A stretch of DNA of 64,000 bases from Undaria pinnatifida. Its lineage: Eukaryota > Sar > Phaeophyceae > Laminariales > Alariaceae. Numbering within the stretch: the stretch's first letter is position 1; the number at the start of each line of letters is the position of its first letter. The DNA is taken from the NCBI GenBank assembly GCA_012845835.1, contig JABAKD010000026.1, positions 1,572,546 to 1,636,545 on the forward strand. The letters are read 5' to 3'. Of the stretch, positions 10,729-20,700 are shown piece by piece. A program made the translations under genes and the position numbers. A model generated the notes under the pieces. The model worked only from the letters and a program-made list of their open reading frames with translations, was not told the DNA's origin and did no database searches.

Positions 10729-13700
10729 TTATTTCCTCTGATGAGCAAGCAACTTCGCAGCATCGACGACGGGGAAGACAGATATGGCACTAGCAAATAA
10801 TTCGCGATCGCTTTCGACGGGCACTATCTCGTCTAAGTTGCCAGCGGACAGTTCGTATTCACGAGGGTTGGGGGGATGAAAAGGCTGATCATCGGGGACG
10901 TTACGACAGATAGCTGCAAGTTGCGGTTCGGATGGAAGTGGTTTTCCATCCACCTCGCTAAAAATACGCGATAGCGTATCCGGTACAACGTTAAGTTTTC
11001 CCGGAACGTGTTTGACGGTGAAATCGTAATTTTGAAGACAAATTGCCCAACGGGTGAGCATATTGGACGTATCTTGCATGTGGTACAAGTACGTGAGAGC
11101 TTGGTGGTCGGTACAACACGTAAAGTGTCGGCCCCATAAATACGGACGCCAATGGGTCAGAGCCCATACGACAGCAAGGCATTCTTTCATCGTGGGGCTA
11201 TAGTGGCTTTGGCTACGAGAAAAACGCTTGCTATAGTACGCGACAATATCCAGCTCTTTGCCATCGGTGCTGCCCTTGGACGGTTGGGCTAGGAAAGCAC
11301 CTACACCTTGCTCGGAAGCGTCGGTGTGAACGACGAAATCTCTCGAAAAATCGGGAAAGTGAAGGACAGGGGCTTCGGATAAAGCGTCTTTGAGTTTCTG
11401 GAATGCGGCATCTTGTGCCGGACCCCAGGCCTTTTTAAAACTCGTTCGTTTGACGAAGCTCTTTCGAGTCAGTTCTACAAGCGGTGCCGTAAGGTCAGAA
11501 TAATCTTTGACAAACCGGCGGACGAAATTCGCCATACCCAGAACAGAACGTAAGTCTTTAATGGATTTGGGCGTGGGCAGGTCGTGAATCGCATTGGTGC
11601 GGTCGGTACTGACGGAAATCCCTTTCGCGGAAATAACATGACCGAGATAGTTGACTTCTTTCTGCCCAAATTGAATTTTGGACGGTTTGAGTGTCAAGCC
11701 TGCCGCATGCAACGCTGCGAACATTTTCTCGAGAGAGACGAGGTGGCTTTCGAACGTGTGATTGATACAAATCAAATCGTCCATGTACGAAAGGATACCC
11801 GAGTCAGGGCCAAGGTGGCCTAGAGCTAAAGACATTACGTGTTGAAACAGCCATGGTGCATTCGCTACTCCAAAAGGCATGCGCTTAAAACAGTACTTGC
11901 CTCTCGGTGTCACGAAGGCGGTGCGGTCGACGTGCCCCTCGGCCACAGGTAGCTGCCAGAACGCACTGAGGATGTCGGCGACCGAAATGTAGAGGGCGTC
12001 TCCGACGGCATCCAGGCAGGACTCGAGGTTAGGCATGGGCCAGCTCTTGCGAATGATGTGGCGGTTGAGGGTATGGCGGTAATCAACACAGAAACGGGGG
12101 CTGCCGTTGCTCTTGGCGACGATAGTACAAGGGCTACCCCACGGACTTGGCCGTTCCTCAATTATTCCCCATTCCAACATCTCGTTGACACATTTGTCAA
12201 TTACTTCAGAGGTGCGGGGGTTGGGACGGTATGGGGGACGATCGACAGGACGGGTGCCTTCCGGCACGGGGAACGTTGCTTCGGCGATTGTACAACGTCC
12301 TAATTCAGACATTGACAGAGAGAAAACGGGACGATATTTAGCGCATAAGTCAAGGACAGCATCCTTCTGCTCCACGGTAAACGTGGAACTGGCGAATGCT
12401 TTAGACAGAGGACCTTCAAGGTCAGACCTGGCGCGGCGAACATCCTCGTCAGAGACGGGGGTGTTCGCGACGGCGTTGATATTTAATTGGTCAGGGGTGA
12501 CTACAGACGCTGTGTACAAATTGCCAAGATGCAAGCCTGGTAAAAGGCAGACACCATCGCCAGATGGGTTACATATTTGTACGACAACAGAGCCATCAGA
12601 AGCACTCCACGTAGCTAAAGTACGGGCGACGAGAATATTCTTGAAAGGTTCAAGCGTTGTGTCATCGGAAAAATCTTTCTCGGTTATAATGCGAGGTTCG
12701 ACAACAACAGTGCAGTCTTCTGGCGGTAGACAATCAGTGTAAGCAACAGCAAGGCTTTCCCATTCCGGTTTGAGATTAACTCTCTCACACAGAGAGACAG
12801 GAATGGCATCAGCATCGTGATGTACAGCGGCCACCGACATGTTTTGAGTGTGGCTCGCCGGAGAAGGATTGCTAGTACTGGACGACGGGACGGAGTCACG
12901 AATGCGATGAACAGCTGGTATCGTTGAACCAGTAGACGAAAATGACAAAGTTTGATTTTTCCAATCTAGGCGTGCTCCGAAGTCGGACATGACACTATTA
13001 TCGAGGAGCATAAGATCGGGGCCCAAAGAGGGGACGACTAGCGCAGTCACCGTGCGGGTGAGCTCGCTGAGGGTTAAAGGAAAATCAATAAACCCGACGA
13101 CATTGATTGGCTCGCCATTTGCAGCGCGGAGCGCAACAGCGGCTGGGGGGACGGGATTAAGAGGAATACCTCGCAGGGTGGGATGAGACCGTACCCACGC
13201 GAGAGAAACAACCGGCACATCGGTAGCCGTGTCCACCGTGATGTTATTCACGGGGACGTCGTCGACAGAGCCGGCGATGCGGACTCGTCGAGACGAGAAA
13301 GACAAAGAAAAGTCGATGGTTTTGCGCGCCAGCCTTGAGCTGTACCACACGTGGTCTGAATTATGTTTTATTTCGGGGAAACTTTTCCCTTCCATATCCC
13401 GAAAACGTACACCAAAGCGCGCAGGCGCTGTATATCTACTTGGACGCATACCTTGACTCGCACTCGGGGACGCGAATACAGTAACTGGGGAATCAGGGAC
13501 ACCATTATCACAACTAAAGCTTCGCTTGCGCGATGAACGCTGACTCTTAACCTCCTCTACTTCAGCCTGAGGGGGAGGGACGACACGTAATTCAGACACA
13601 CTTGCCACACGAAACAGCTTATTTGCTGCGCCGTGAGAACGGGCACGGTACCTAGGCACGACATAACTACGATGACGGACGGGGACACGGGGGACGATAA

Positions 13701-13812
13701 ACTCAGGGGCAAAAGCGGCTACCGACGACGTGGAGAGTTTCCTCTTCACGCCTTTCCTGGCTACACCAGAAGACGACCCTACTGTTTCAGGCGCTACAAC
13801 AGCAGGGCACCC
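10729..13812 (-). CDS. Gypsy pol: protease, reverse transcriptase, RNase H
   Basis: The frame follows directly after the gag UAG (13815-13813) without a shift, giving about 1027 codons to TAA at 10731-10729. The retropepsin-like region has ITVDTATDVPVVS, so the usual D-[ST]-G reads D-T-A, followed by PDLMLLDN. The reverse transcriptase shows FCVDYRHTLN, ISVADILSAFWQ, MPFGVANAPWLF and the catalytic YMDD (LSYMDDLI) near 11780. RNase H shows VVHTDASEQGVGAFL, KECLAVVWALTHW, CTDHQAL and DTLSRIF. No ATG opens this frame near its start, consistent with expression as a gag-pol fusion by stop-codon readthrough. The Ala in the protease motif is atypical and may be family-specific. Confidence 0.92.
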   Translation of the reverse strand, partial: GCPAVVAPETVGSSSGVARKGVKRKLSTSSVAAFAPEFIVPRVPVRHRSYVVPRYRARSHGAANKLFRVASVSELRVVPPPQAEVEEVKSQRSSRKRSFSCDNGVPDSPVTVFASPSASQGMRPSRYTAPARFGVRFRDMEGKSFPEIKHNSDHVWYSSRLARKTIDFSLSFSSRRVRIAGSVDDVPVNNITVDTATDVPVVSLAWVRSHPTLRGIPLNPVPPAAVALRAANGEPINVVGFIDFPLTLSELTRTVTALVVPSLGPDLMLLDNSVMSDFGARLDWKNQTLSFSSTGSTIPAVHRIRDSVPSSSTSNPSPASHTQNMSVAAVHHDADAIPVSLCERVNLKPEWESLAVAYTDCLPPEDCTVVVEPRIITEKDFSDDTTLEPFKNILVARTLATWSASDGSVVVQICNPSGDGVCLLPGLHLGNLYTASVVTPDQLNINAVANTPVSDEDVRRARSDLEGPLSKAFASSTFTVEQKDAVLDLCAKYRPVFSLSMSELGRCTIAEATFPVPEGTRPVDRPPYRPNPRTSEVIDKCVNEMLEWGIIEERPSPWGSPCTIVAKSNGSPRFCVDYRHTLNRHIIRKSWPMPNLESCLDAVGDALYISVADILSAFWQLPVAEGHVDRTAFVTPRGKYCFKRMPFGVANAPWLFQHVMSLALGHLGPDSGILSYMDDLICINHTFESHLVSLEKMFAALHAAGLTLKPSKIQFGQKEVNYLGHVISAKGISVSTDRTNAIHDLPTPKSIKDLRSVLGMANFVRRFVKDYSDLTAPLVELTRKSFVKRTSFKKAWGPAQDAAFQKLKDALSEAPVLHFPDFSRDFVVHTDASEQGVGAFLAQPSKGSTDGKELDIVAYYSKRFSRSQSHYSPTMKECLAVVWALTHWRPYLWGRHFTCCTDHQALTYLYHMQDTSNMLTRWAICLQNYDFTVKHVPGKLNVVPDTLSRIFSEVDGKPLPSEPQLAAICRNVPDDQPFHPPNPREYELSAGNLDEIVPVESDRELFASAISVFPVVDAAKLLAHQRK

Positions 13813-13815
13813 CTA
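13813..13815 (-). promoter_or_regulatory. Candidate readthrough UAG between gag and pol
   Basis: The gag stop is AAC-TAG-GGG-TGC on the minus strand. The same frame stays open for about 1027 codons into pol. A lone UAG followed by G between in-frame gag and pol is the arrangement used by gammaretroviruses, where suppression makes Gag-Pol. Readthrough here is inferred; a recent nonsense mutation is the alternative. Confidence 0.6.
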
Positions 13816-15414
13816 GTTGTCGTCGTCGTCGTCTGGGGCAGGGGCTTTCTTGGAGCGCTTACCTCCGCCATTGCCACCGCCGCCGCCCTTGTTGCGCTTG
13901 CTGGTTGCGCGCGCCCTGCGTGCGTCACGCTCCTCGCGTTGCCGCGTCCAACACTCCTCGAGCCAGTGGCCCACCTTGCTCTTGCACGTCGGGTGCGTGC
14001 ACTTGGGACGCTCCTTGTCAGTCTTGGCTCCTTTGGGCAACTTGTCACCCATGGGGGACTTGCCCTTGAAAGGCTTGCCTTTTGGCCCACTCGAGGTAGC
14101 CCCTCCAGAGCCAGAACCTCCGGAGCTGGAGCCTGCTTTGCCGGACGCAGCCCGCAGCGAGATTGCATCATACTGCTGGGCGATAGCGGTGCGGTTCGGG
14201 ACGGTAGTAAAGGACGTGGCACTGACGTGAGCATTGATGCGACTGGTGTTAGAGCCAGTGAGGTTCGCGGCCTCAAGGCGACGGAGCTGAGCAACGGCTT
14301 CAGACATTGTCTTGGGGTGTTGTTCTTGACTAGCAAGAAGCCTGATCCCCGGTACTACACCGTTGCGGAATAGTACGACGGACAGAGCAGCGTACGGCGA
14401 ACGCCCCGGGGTTACACGCTGGACGCACGCTTCAAAACGAGTACACTCTGATTGAAAGCGGAGGGCATACGACGCGACGGTTTCACCAGGGTCCATTTTG
14501 AACTCGGCGAGACGAAGGGCAGAGTCCTCTACTGAGTTAGAGGGCATGAGACAGTCGAGCAGTGCAGTTTTCAGTTCCGACCAGTTCTTCGGCGCCGTGT
14601 GCGAACCCGGTGCGTCAGTGATTTCTGTGGATACAGCAGGGTTGTGCCAGTTGAGACTGCCGTCCATTATGTGCTGGTACAACGTGAGAACTGGTCCATC
14701 ACAGATGAGTGATATGTGCTCGAATGCAACCTCGTCGGAGAGTTTGACTAACTCAGCATCAGACACACCAGTAGATATTCCTGCTTTGACGCGAAAACTG
14801 CAGACGAGACGGTACTGCTGTATAACCGAAATGACATCGACGTCAGCGGAGCCGGTAAGACGCGGAACCTGCTTGACGTCCTGTGACGTGATAACTACAC
14901 GCTTGGACTTAGGCGACAAAACTTCAGCGAATGTCTGCGCAAGTGACGGGACGGAGGTCTCCTGCTGCTGTACAGAAACAGCAGGAGACGACGACTTAGA
15001 TTCAAAGCTAGCCAGGCTTACCAGACGACTCATCAACTCCATCGTTTGTGGAGACAGCTCCGCAATCTCGCCAGAGTCTAGCTTGGCGATATCCTTGTTG
15101 ACTATAGACTGGAGCAGGTTGACTGTGGAGTCTATGTTCGACGGACCAGAAAGAAGCGGAGTGATGTTGGTTTGGTGGAAGCCCGAAGCTCCTACAGCGT
15201 TGTCGCTGTCGACGTCCATGGCGCTCGCGGGGGAAGATCCGTCCGCGGTAGCCTCGGCAGCAGCGCCGTCGCTGGTTGTGGCGGCGCCGTCGCCGTCGGG
15301 CTCCACGGGGTTATCACCAGCGGCGCCGTTGGTGGTGACCACCACAGTCCCGTCGGCGGGGGTAGCGGGCTGTTGGTCCCGGTTGTCGACGTTTTCTCCG
15401 TATCTATCGGACAT
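13813..15414 (-). CDS. Gypsy gag (capsid/nucleocapsid)
   Basis: 533 codons starting at the ATG at 15414 (MSDRYGENVDNRD), the first Met beyond the 5' LTR; an in-frame upstream Met lies inside the LTR and is less likely. The N-terminal third is acidic and low-complexity. The middle has a retrotransposon-gag-like stretch: NWSELKTALLDCLMP, then VASYALRFQSECTRF. Near the C-terminus is one zinc knuckle, CTHPTCKSKVGHWLEEC, spaced C-x4-C-x5-H-x4-C instead of the usual C-x2-C-x4-H-x4-C. It is preceded by a Gly/Lys-rich RNA-binding-like region and followed by a basic segment and a run of Asp encoded by a GTC repeat on the plus strand. It ends at a UAG followed in frame by pol. Confidence 0.9.
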   Translation of the reverse strand: MSDRYGENVDNRDQQPATPADGTVVVTTNGAAGDNPVEPDGDGAATTSDGAAAEATADGSSPASAMDVDSDNAVGASGFHQTNITPLLSGPSNIDSTVNLLQSIVNKDIAKLDSGEIAELSPQTMELMSRLVSLASFESKSSSPAVSVQQQETSVPSLAQTFAEVLSPKSKRVVITSQDVKQVPRLTGSADVDVISVIQQYRLVCSFRVKAGISTGVSDAELVKLSDEVAFEHISLICDGPVLTLYQHIMDGSLNWHNPAVSTEITDAPGSHTAPKNWSELKTALLDCLMPSNSVEDSALRLAEFKMDPGETVASYALRFQSECTRFEACVQRVTPGRSPYAALSVVLFRNGVVPGIRLLASQEQHPKTMSEAVAQLRRLEAANLTGSNTSRINAHVSATSFTTVPNRTAIAQQYDAISLRAASGKAGSSSGGSGSGGATSSGPKGKPFKGKSPMGDKLPKGAKTDKERPKCTHPTCKSKVGHWLEECWTRQREERDARRARATSKRNKGGGGGNGGGKRSKKAPAPDDDDDN

Positions 15415-15452
15415 GGCTGAGGTGAACTCGAGAAAGGCTCGATCCAAAAGAC

Positions 15453-15468
15453 TGCCGTCTGAACGCCA
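15453..15468 (-). other. Candidate primer-binding site of the gypsy element
   Basis: Two bases inside the 5' LTR the minus strand reads TGGCGTTCAGACGGC. TGG is the complement of a tRNA CCA end, as expected for a tRNA primer site. The tRNA is not identified. Confidence 0.45.
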
Positions 15469-15470
15469 AT

Positions 15471-15903
15471 AAGGGTTTGTACTCAAGAACACCGCAGGGA
15501 GGTGCGAATCTCCAACGCTGTGCGTACACGCGTTCCTCTAAGGCAACGGCCGCAGAATGTGGGCGGTGTTGACGATCACCGGACGAGTAGACGTGCTCGG
15601 TAGAGAGACAGAAGAATCTCAGGTAGAGATGGGGACAGTAGGAAGTGTGAGAGGTGTGCGAGGGTGCACCCTCGCACTCCTCTCGGACGAAAATAAGGGG
15701 CAACGAGCTGAGGAAGCGTCTGGGAAGACGTCTTGAGGTTCCTCGGGATGTTGTACCCTTCCTTGTGGCTCGGAGTGTGAGTGAGAACGACATCGCTCCG
15801 AGAGACGATCTTTCTAGGAGAACGTGCGGAACGTTCCTGAAGGTTCTAGAATTTGTGTTCAGACGCAAGTAGGCAGGTTGGGTTCAGAGCATTGTGACCC
15901 ACA
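15471..15903 (-). repeat. 5' LTR of the gypsy element
   Basis: 433 bp, same as 7473-7905. The promoter should lie here, but I cannot assign a TATA box or transcription start. The gag ATG lies only 56 bp inside the LTR boundary. Confidence 0.95.
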
Positions 15904-15956
15904 TTGCTATCATTATTAGTACTGTTATAAGTATTATTACAGTATTATTACTGTTC

Positions 15957-16462
<506 letters not shown>

Positions 16463-16466
16463 TTTT

Positions 16467-16591
16467 GCCCTCCAACAATGCAGCGTAGATACCTTTCCGA
16501 TATAAATCGAATATCCTTCCTTAAAGCAGCAGTAGCACCTAATATGAAGTCAAATGATCGCACCATAATGCAGTGGTATCTTCCGCCAACA
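16467..16591 (-). mobile_element. RLE-element 3' UTR fragment with (AAT)n tail, copy 3
   Basis: About 125 bp matching 6033-6161 with scattered substitutions, for example the shared GCAGCAGTAGCACCTAATAT block. The minus strand reads from TGTTGGCGGAAGATACCAC to the junction with the TTA array. It is an extreme 5' truncation. Its 5' side (16592-16640) is again TTA-like. Confidence 0.85.
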
Positions 16592-16640
16592 CACTTGTTA
16601 TTATTATCATCAATATCATTACTATTATTATATGGTGAAG

Positions 16641-17755
16641 CCACCTGACGCGTTTTGCTGTGCTGTCGCCAGTTCGTGATAAAGCGACCGAGACAGTAAC
16701 CCGTGCCATCATCGAGCGAATAATCGTTATTTTCGGCTCGCCAGAGACCTTGCACTCAAACTAAGGCCCCGAATTCGAAAACAAAATAGTATAGCAGTTG
16801 CAACAGATCCTCGGATACAAAAGACCCGGACGACGCCGTTTCGACCTCAGGGAAATTCAGTATCAGAGCGCGTGCACGCTACCATGCACAACATGCTGGA
16901 CATGCATAGCGCGATTGATCAAAGCAACTGGGCATCACTGTTACCGTTCGTCCAATTAGCTCATAACTCTAGTTGTAGTGTTTCAATGCATGAGACGCCG
17001 TTTTTCTTAATGTTCGAGCGACAACCTCGACTTCCAGTCCATACATTTCTCGGGGTTCCTAATTTAGGAAGAACAGCAGATACCGAAGAATTCGCACAAA
17101 ACACGCGGGACAATGTGCGAATCGCTTTTAAGCTGGCACGCCGAAACCTAATCGAGCGTGCAGACAAACAGGCAGGTAATAACAGCAAACTGAAACCGTA
17201 CCTCGTGTTCCAACCTGGATAAGAAGTACGTGTATACACACCATACCAGAACTCGGATGGTCCCAACCCAAAACTGCTGCTACCATGGCGTGGGTCGTAT
17301 GTCATATGCTCACAATTATCACCAGTGGTGTATAGGGTAAGGGCAACACAGGGCACACGAGAAGTGTCCGTCCACCTTGTCGACATAAAGCTATACCATC
17401 AACGGGAAACACCGCCCACACCTCAGTTCGAAAAACTTGCGGGATTGTTTTTAGGGAAACCGATACCCTTACCCGAATTGGACTATCCATACGAGGCTCA
17501 ACCTGAAATTGACTCCTACTTCGTAGACAGGGTAGTAGATCACACACGTGGGCCTGGCAGAAGAAGCCCCAACTACAAATACCGCCTGCGACTCCGAGGG
17601 TACGGCCCTGAGTCCGACCTGCAATATTGAGCAGACGAAATACCCCAATGCCCCGAATTAATCGCCGCATACCGAATCCAGAAAGGTTTGCAAATCGCCA
17701 CAACCCCACCTGCTCCGCCCCCCCTCTCCTTCTCTCGGAAAACAGAAGCGTAATG
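16641..17755 (+). pseudogene. Decayed Ty3/gypsy integrase with chromodomain
   Basis: Plus-strand remnant related to the intact integrase at 9128-10726. It starts at HLTRFAVLSPVRDKAT and continues FGSPETLHSN-stop-GPEF, where TAA replaces the expected Gln after D/N. There is a second stop near 16790 and a one-base loss near 16820 before TTPFRPQGNSVSERVH. The long middle frame (16872-17220) holds LLPFVQLAHN and LARRNLIERADKQAG, then another stop. After SDGPNPKLLLPWRGSY, a chromodomain-like tail reads YFVDRVVDH, YKYRLRLRGYGPESD and CPELIAAYR. The upstream RT and the LTRs are missing. It is a different, older lineage than the intact element. Confidence 0.85.
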
Positions 17756-20700
17756 TAGGTGAGGGGTGAGCGCAAATTGAGACAGCGCTAACTAGATTAT
17801 CAGATACTTCGCGGCGTAACCAAAATCACGAACAAATTGCATATTGGCAACACAGTTGACTCAGCTGTAGGCGTAAGAGTCAACAACGGTGATGAGAGTA
17901 GCACCTTCAGACGTGACAATACACATCCGTGTCTATCACGATCTGACGGGCACTCGCACCAACGTAGTTGCCGCTCCTCAGAAAGCATACCGCCGAGTGC
18001 CAGTTGCTTGTGCACAATGCCAGACCCAAGATTTTTAAACTTGCGCTGCCTAGTCCTATTACGGGAAAAACAGGTGCCCCCCTTTGCAGGTTAGTGCTAC
18101 AGACCAATACAATAATCTTTAGCTTGCATTTGCCCCACCCAATAAATTTGAGCGAGAGGTGAGGCAAAAAAAGATTGGGTATCCGGTGAGCCAAAGTCAG
18201 CATAGCACTACGTTCCAGTTGTAGGTTCGAGTGTCTCTCTGTATCTGTTGGGGAGGGATTGTCGTCAGCTATCTCTGTGTATCTGTTGGAGGGGGCGATA
18301 ATGTTATTTCTCCTGTTCGCAATGGCGGGGTATGCTCCGGCGGTATCTCTTCAGAGCAGAGGCCGCCATGACGATCTGGCGGTAACTCATTTTTGCTCGT
18401 ACCTTCACGTTGTACGCAGAAGAAGTCAATCAATGTGGCAGCAGCAGTGCTCTGAAGTACTGCAAATAGAGCTAGATCAACAGTACTAGTGACGAAAGCG
18501 CATACATCGCTATCAGGTCTCAGGTAAAAATCGACGCCGTCGTTTCCATCCCCCCCCCCTCCGCTACCACTCTCTCATGTTTCGAGAAGTTGCGAGCCGT
18601 ATTAGCCGTTCGCACTTCACACTATCAACCGATACGAGCCTGGGATAATAGCTGATGCGAGCCGGGGATAGTAGCTGCTCTAGTATGAGTACATGCACGG
18701 GCGATGTGCAATGTGCGCATGTTCTTCACCGAGGTAATTTCAAGGGCGTATGTCTCGCTCAAGAATCATGCTCAGCTCTGACATATTTGGCCCGCTGGCC
18801 ATGACGTTGCGAAACCACCTGATCACAAGCGGCAGGGGCGCGACACGCAGCAGCTTCTCCACGTCCCAGTATTCGACTACGTGGTACTTAAGCAGCTCAA
18901 TAACCTTGCGCGTTGACTATGCCGTGGAAAAAACGTCTGCCGGCTCTCAAAATCAACTTTGGAAAGGCTCGCATGCTGTACTTGTTATACTACTGCTCCC
19001 ATTGCACGCTACGAAATCGGACGACAAAATCATTTTCAGCGCACCAACGAAAATGAGAAAACAACAGGTCCTGTGACCTCGTTTCCGCAAACGTTAACCG
19101 TCCCCGACTTTCCTCTCATGCTTTCGCTACGATTTTTTACAATAATAGGAAGCAACCGGAGATGATGACGATTTTGATGGGACGGCCAGCACAATTCCGA
19201 CGCCCGGCAAGTTTTGGATGGCGCTGTTCGTGGCGTTCTCCTGGTGGCTGTTCTCGTCAGCTGGATAAACCAAGCGTGTCAACCGGCTCTTTATGACTCG
19301 CATGCATTCCACAGCGCTGCAACGGATTCCGTCCACGAGGGATAGGTGTAGATGCTGTTAGCGACGTGGGAATTTAAGTGAGTTGGGCGGTTTTTCTTAG
19401 AAGGTTGATAAATCGGTGTGCTTGCGGAAGATAACATTCGACGCTGGCGTGACTCATTAAGTCCTTCGCTCCCTTCTCCCCATCCCTACATTTGCTCGAG
19501 CATGCCTGCAGTCGTCTATCTACCTCAATGTTCAACCGATTGTCAAAGCCTGCAAGAGGTCAAGTGTTTTGCACACTTGATAGTTTATCATGCGTCGGTA
19601 GTGTTCAAGCCACAGGGCGTAGATCTTGACGATCTACGTCCTTCTATGGTATATAGTACATCATACGCCGGTAGCTTGTGGGGACTCCCCTGCAGATGCT
19701 GGCGAGTGACGTACTCCTACGATATGGAATCTCCTACAACGGTGTTTTGCAAAAGCCGACCAAAGCGAGCGTCACCATGTGCGCTTCACGACAACTGCTT
19801 CAAAATCAAGCGTTTCAATTATGTTTGGTGAGAGGCGTGCAAATACTGTCACCTCGGCTACTTGAAACATAATCTTCAGGGGCTGAACATATAGGTGCTA
19901 GTCAAGAAGCGCTGGGAGCGCCAGGAATATTGGACATTAAAACGGCGGGGTAGGGGGCGAGGCCGGTCAGCGGGAGCGGCGGTCTGTTCTGTGGTATCGG
20001 GCTAGAATAAGGAACGGGCTGGCGAGTGCACACAGCATGCAATAGCGTATGTCAATAGTAATGAACATGACTAGTAGAACTGGAATCGTCCGTGCCGAAA
20101 AACGGAGAAGATGCACAATGCACACGTTTACGCGTATTCGAGCGTTCTGAATGAGGGTTTTCTGTTACAACCCGAGCATCTTAGTAGGGGTAGATCGTAC
20201 CACAGTCCGTGGCGAGGCACACGCAGCAATGTCAACCTGGTGACCAGGTCATGTTGGACCCGTGAACGCTCCTCCACCAAAGGGATGGATATCCGACCAT
20301 AACTGTCTCTAGAAGAAAACACTCGTCAAAGGCACAACAATTACGCTGACAGAGCGCTGAGCACAACGCCCAGGAGATACTCACTCAAGCGGATGCGCTC
20401 TACCCACGCCAGCCACAACGCTGTTCTTCACGGAATAACGTTAGCGCAAAACATTACAAAGGTAAAGAGGATGTTGTAATTGCATGCATCGAAGATCAGC
20501 ATGTAACCTCGAATGCTTACGTTAACTTAAGTGCAACCAGTGACCACATTTCAATGCTGCAGTAAAATACGCTGCCTAACTGATCTATGGCATGTCGTGG
20601 TCATTAGTGCTTAAATGCATTACCAGCACTCACCGGCAGCTTCTTGTGCGTGGGTTTTTTATTAAAATTATGGACAAGCGCTTTTGTCTCCAGTTTCCCC

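Larger units (their letters stand above)
7468..15908 (-). mobile_element. Full-length Ty3/gypsy-type LTR retrotransposon with target-site duplication
   Basis: Two LTRs of 433 bp (7473-7905 and 15471-15903), identical as far as I can read, are flanked by the 5-bp direct repeat TTGCT (7468-7472 and 15904-15908). On the minus strand the LTR begins TGTGGGTCAC; the opposite end is CCCTT, not the usual CA. Gene order on the minus strand is gag (15414-13813), protease-RT-RNase H (13812-10729), integrase with a chromodomain-like tail (10726-9128), then about 1.2 kb without a recognisable gene. RT before integrase defines the Ty3/gypsy order. Identical LTRs indicate a very recent insertion. It landed in TTA-rich DNA beside RLE copy 2. 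Confidence 0.95.

Noticed and set aside
19418-19831. 137-codon plus-strand frame
   Set aside because: No motif, no splice context and no homologous copy in the window.
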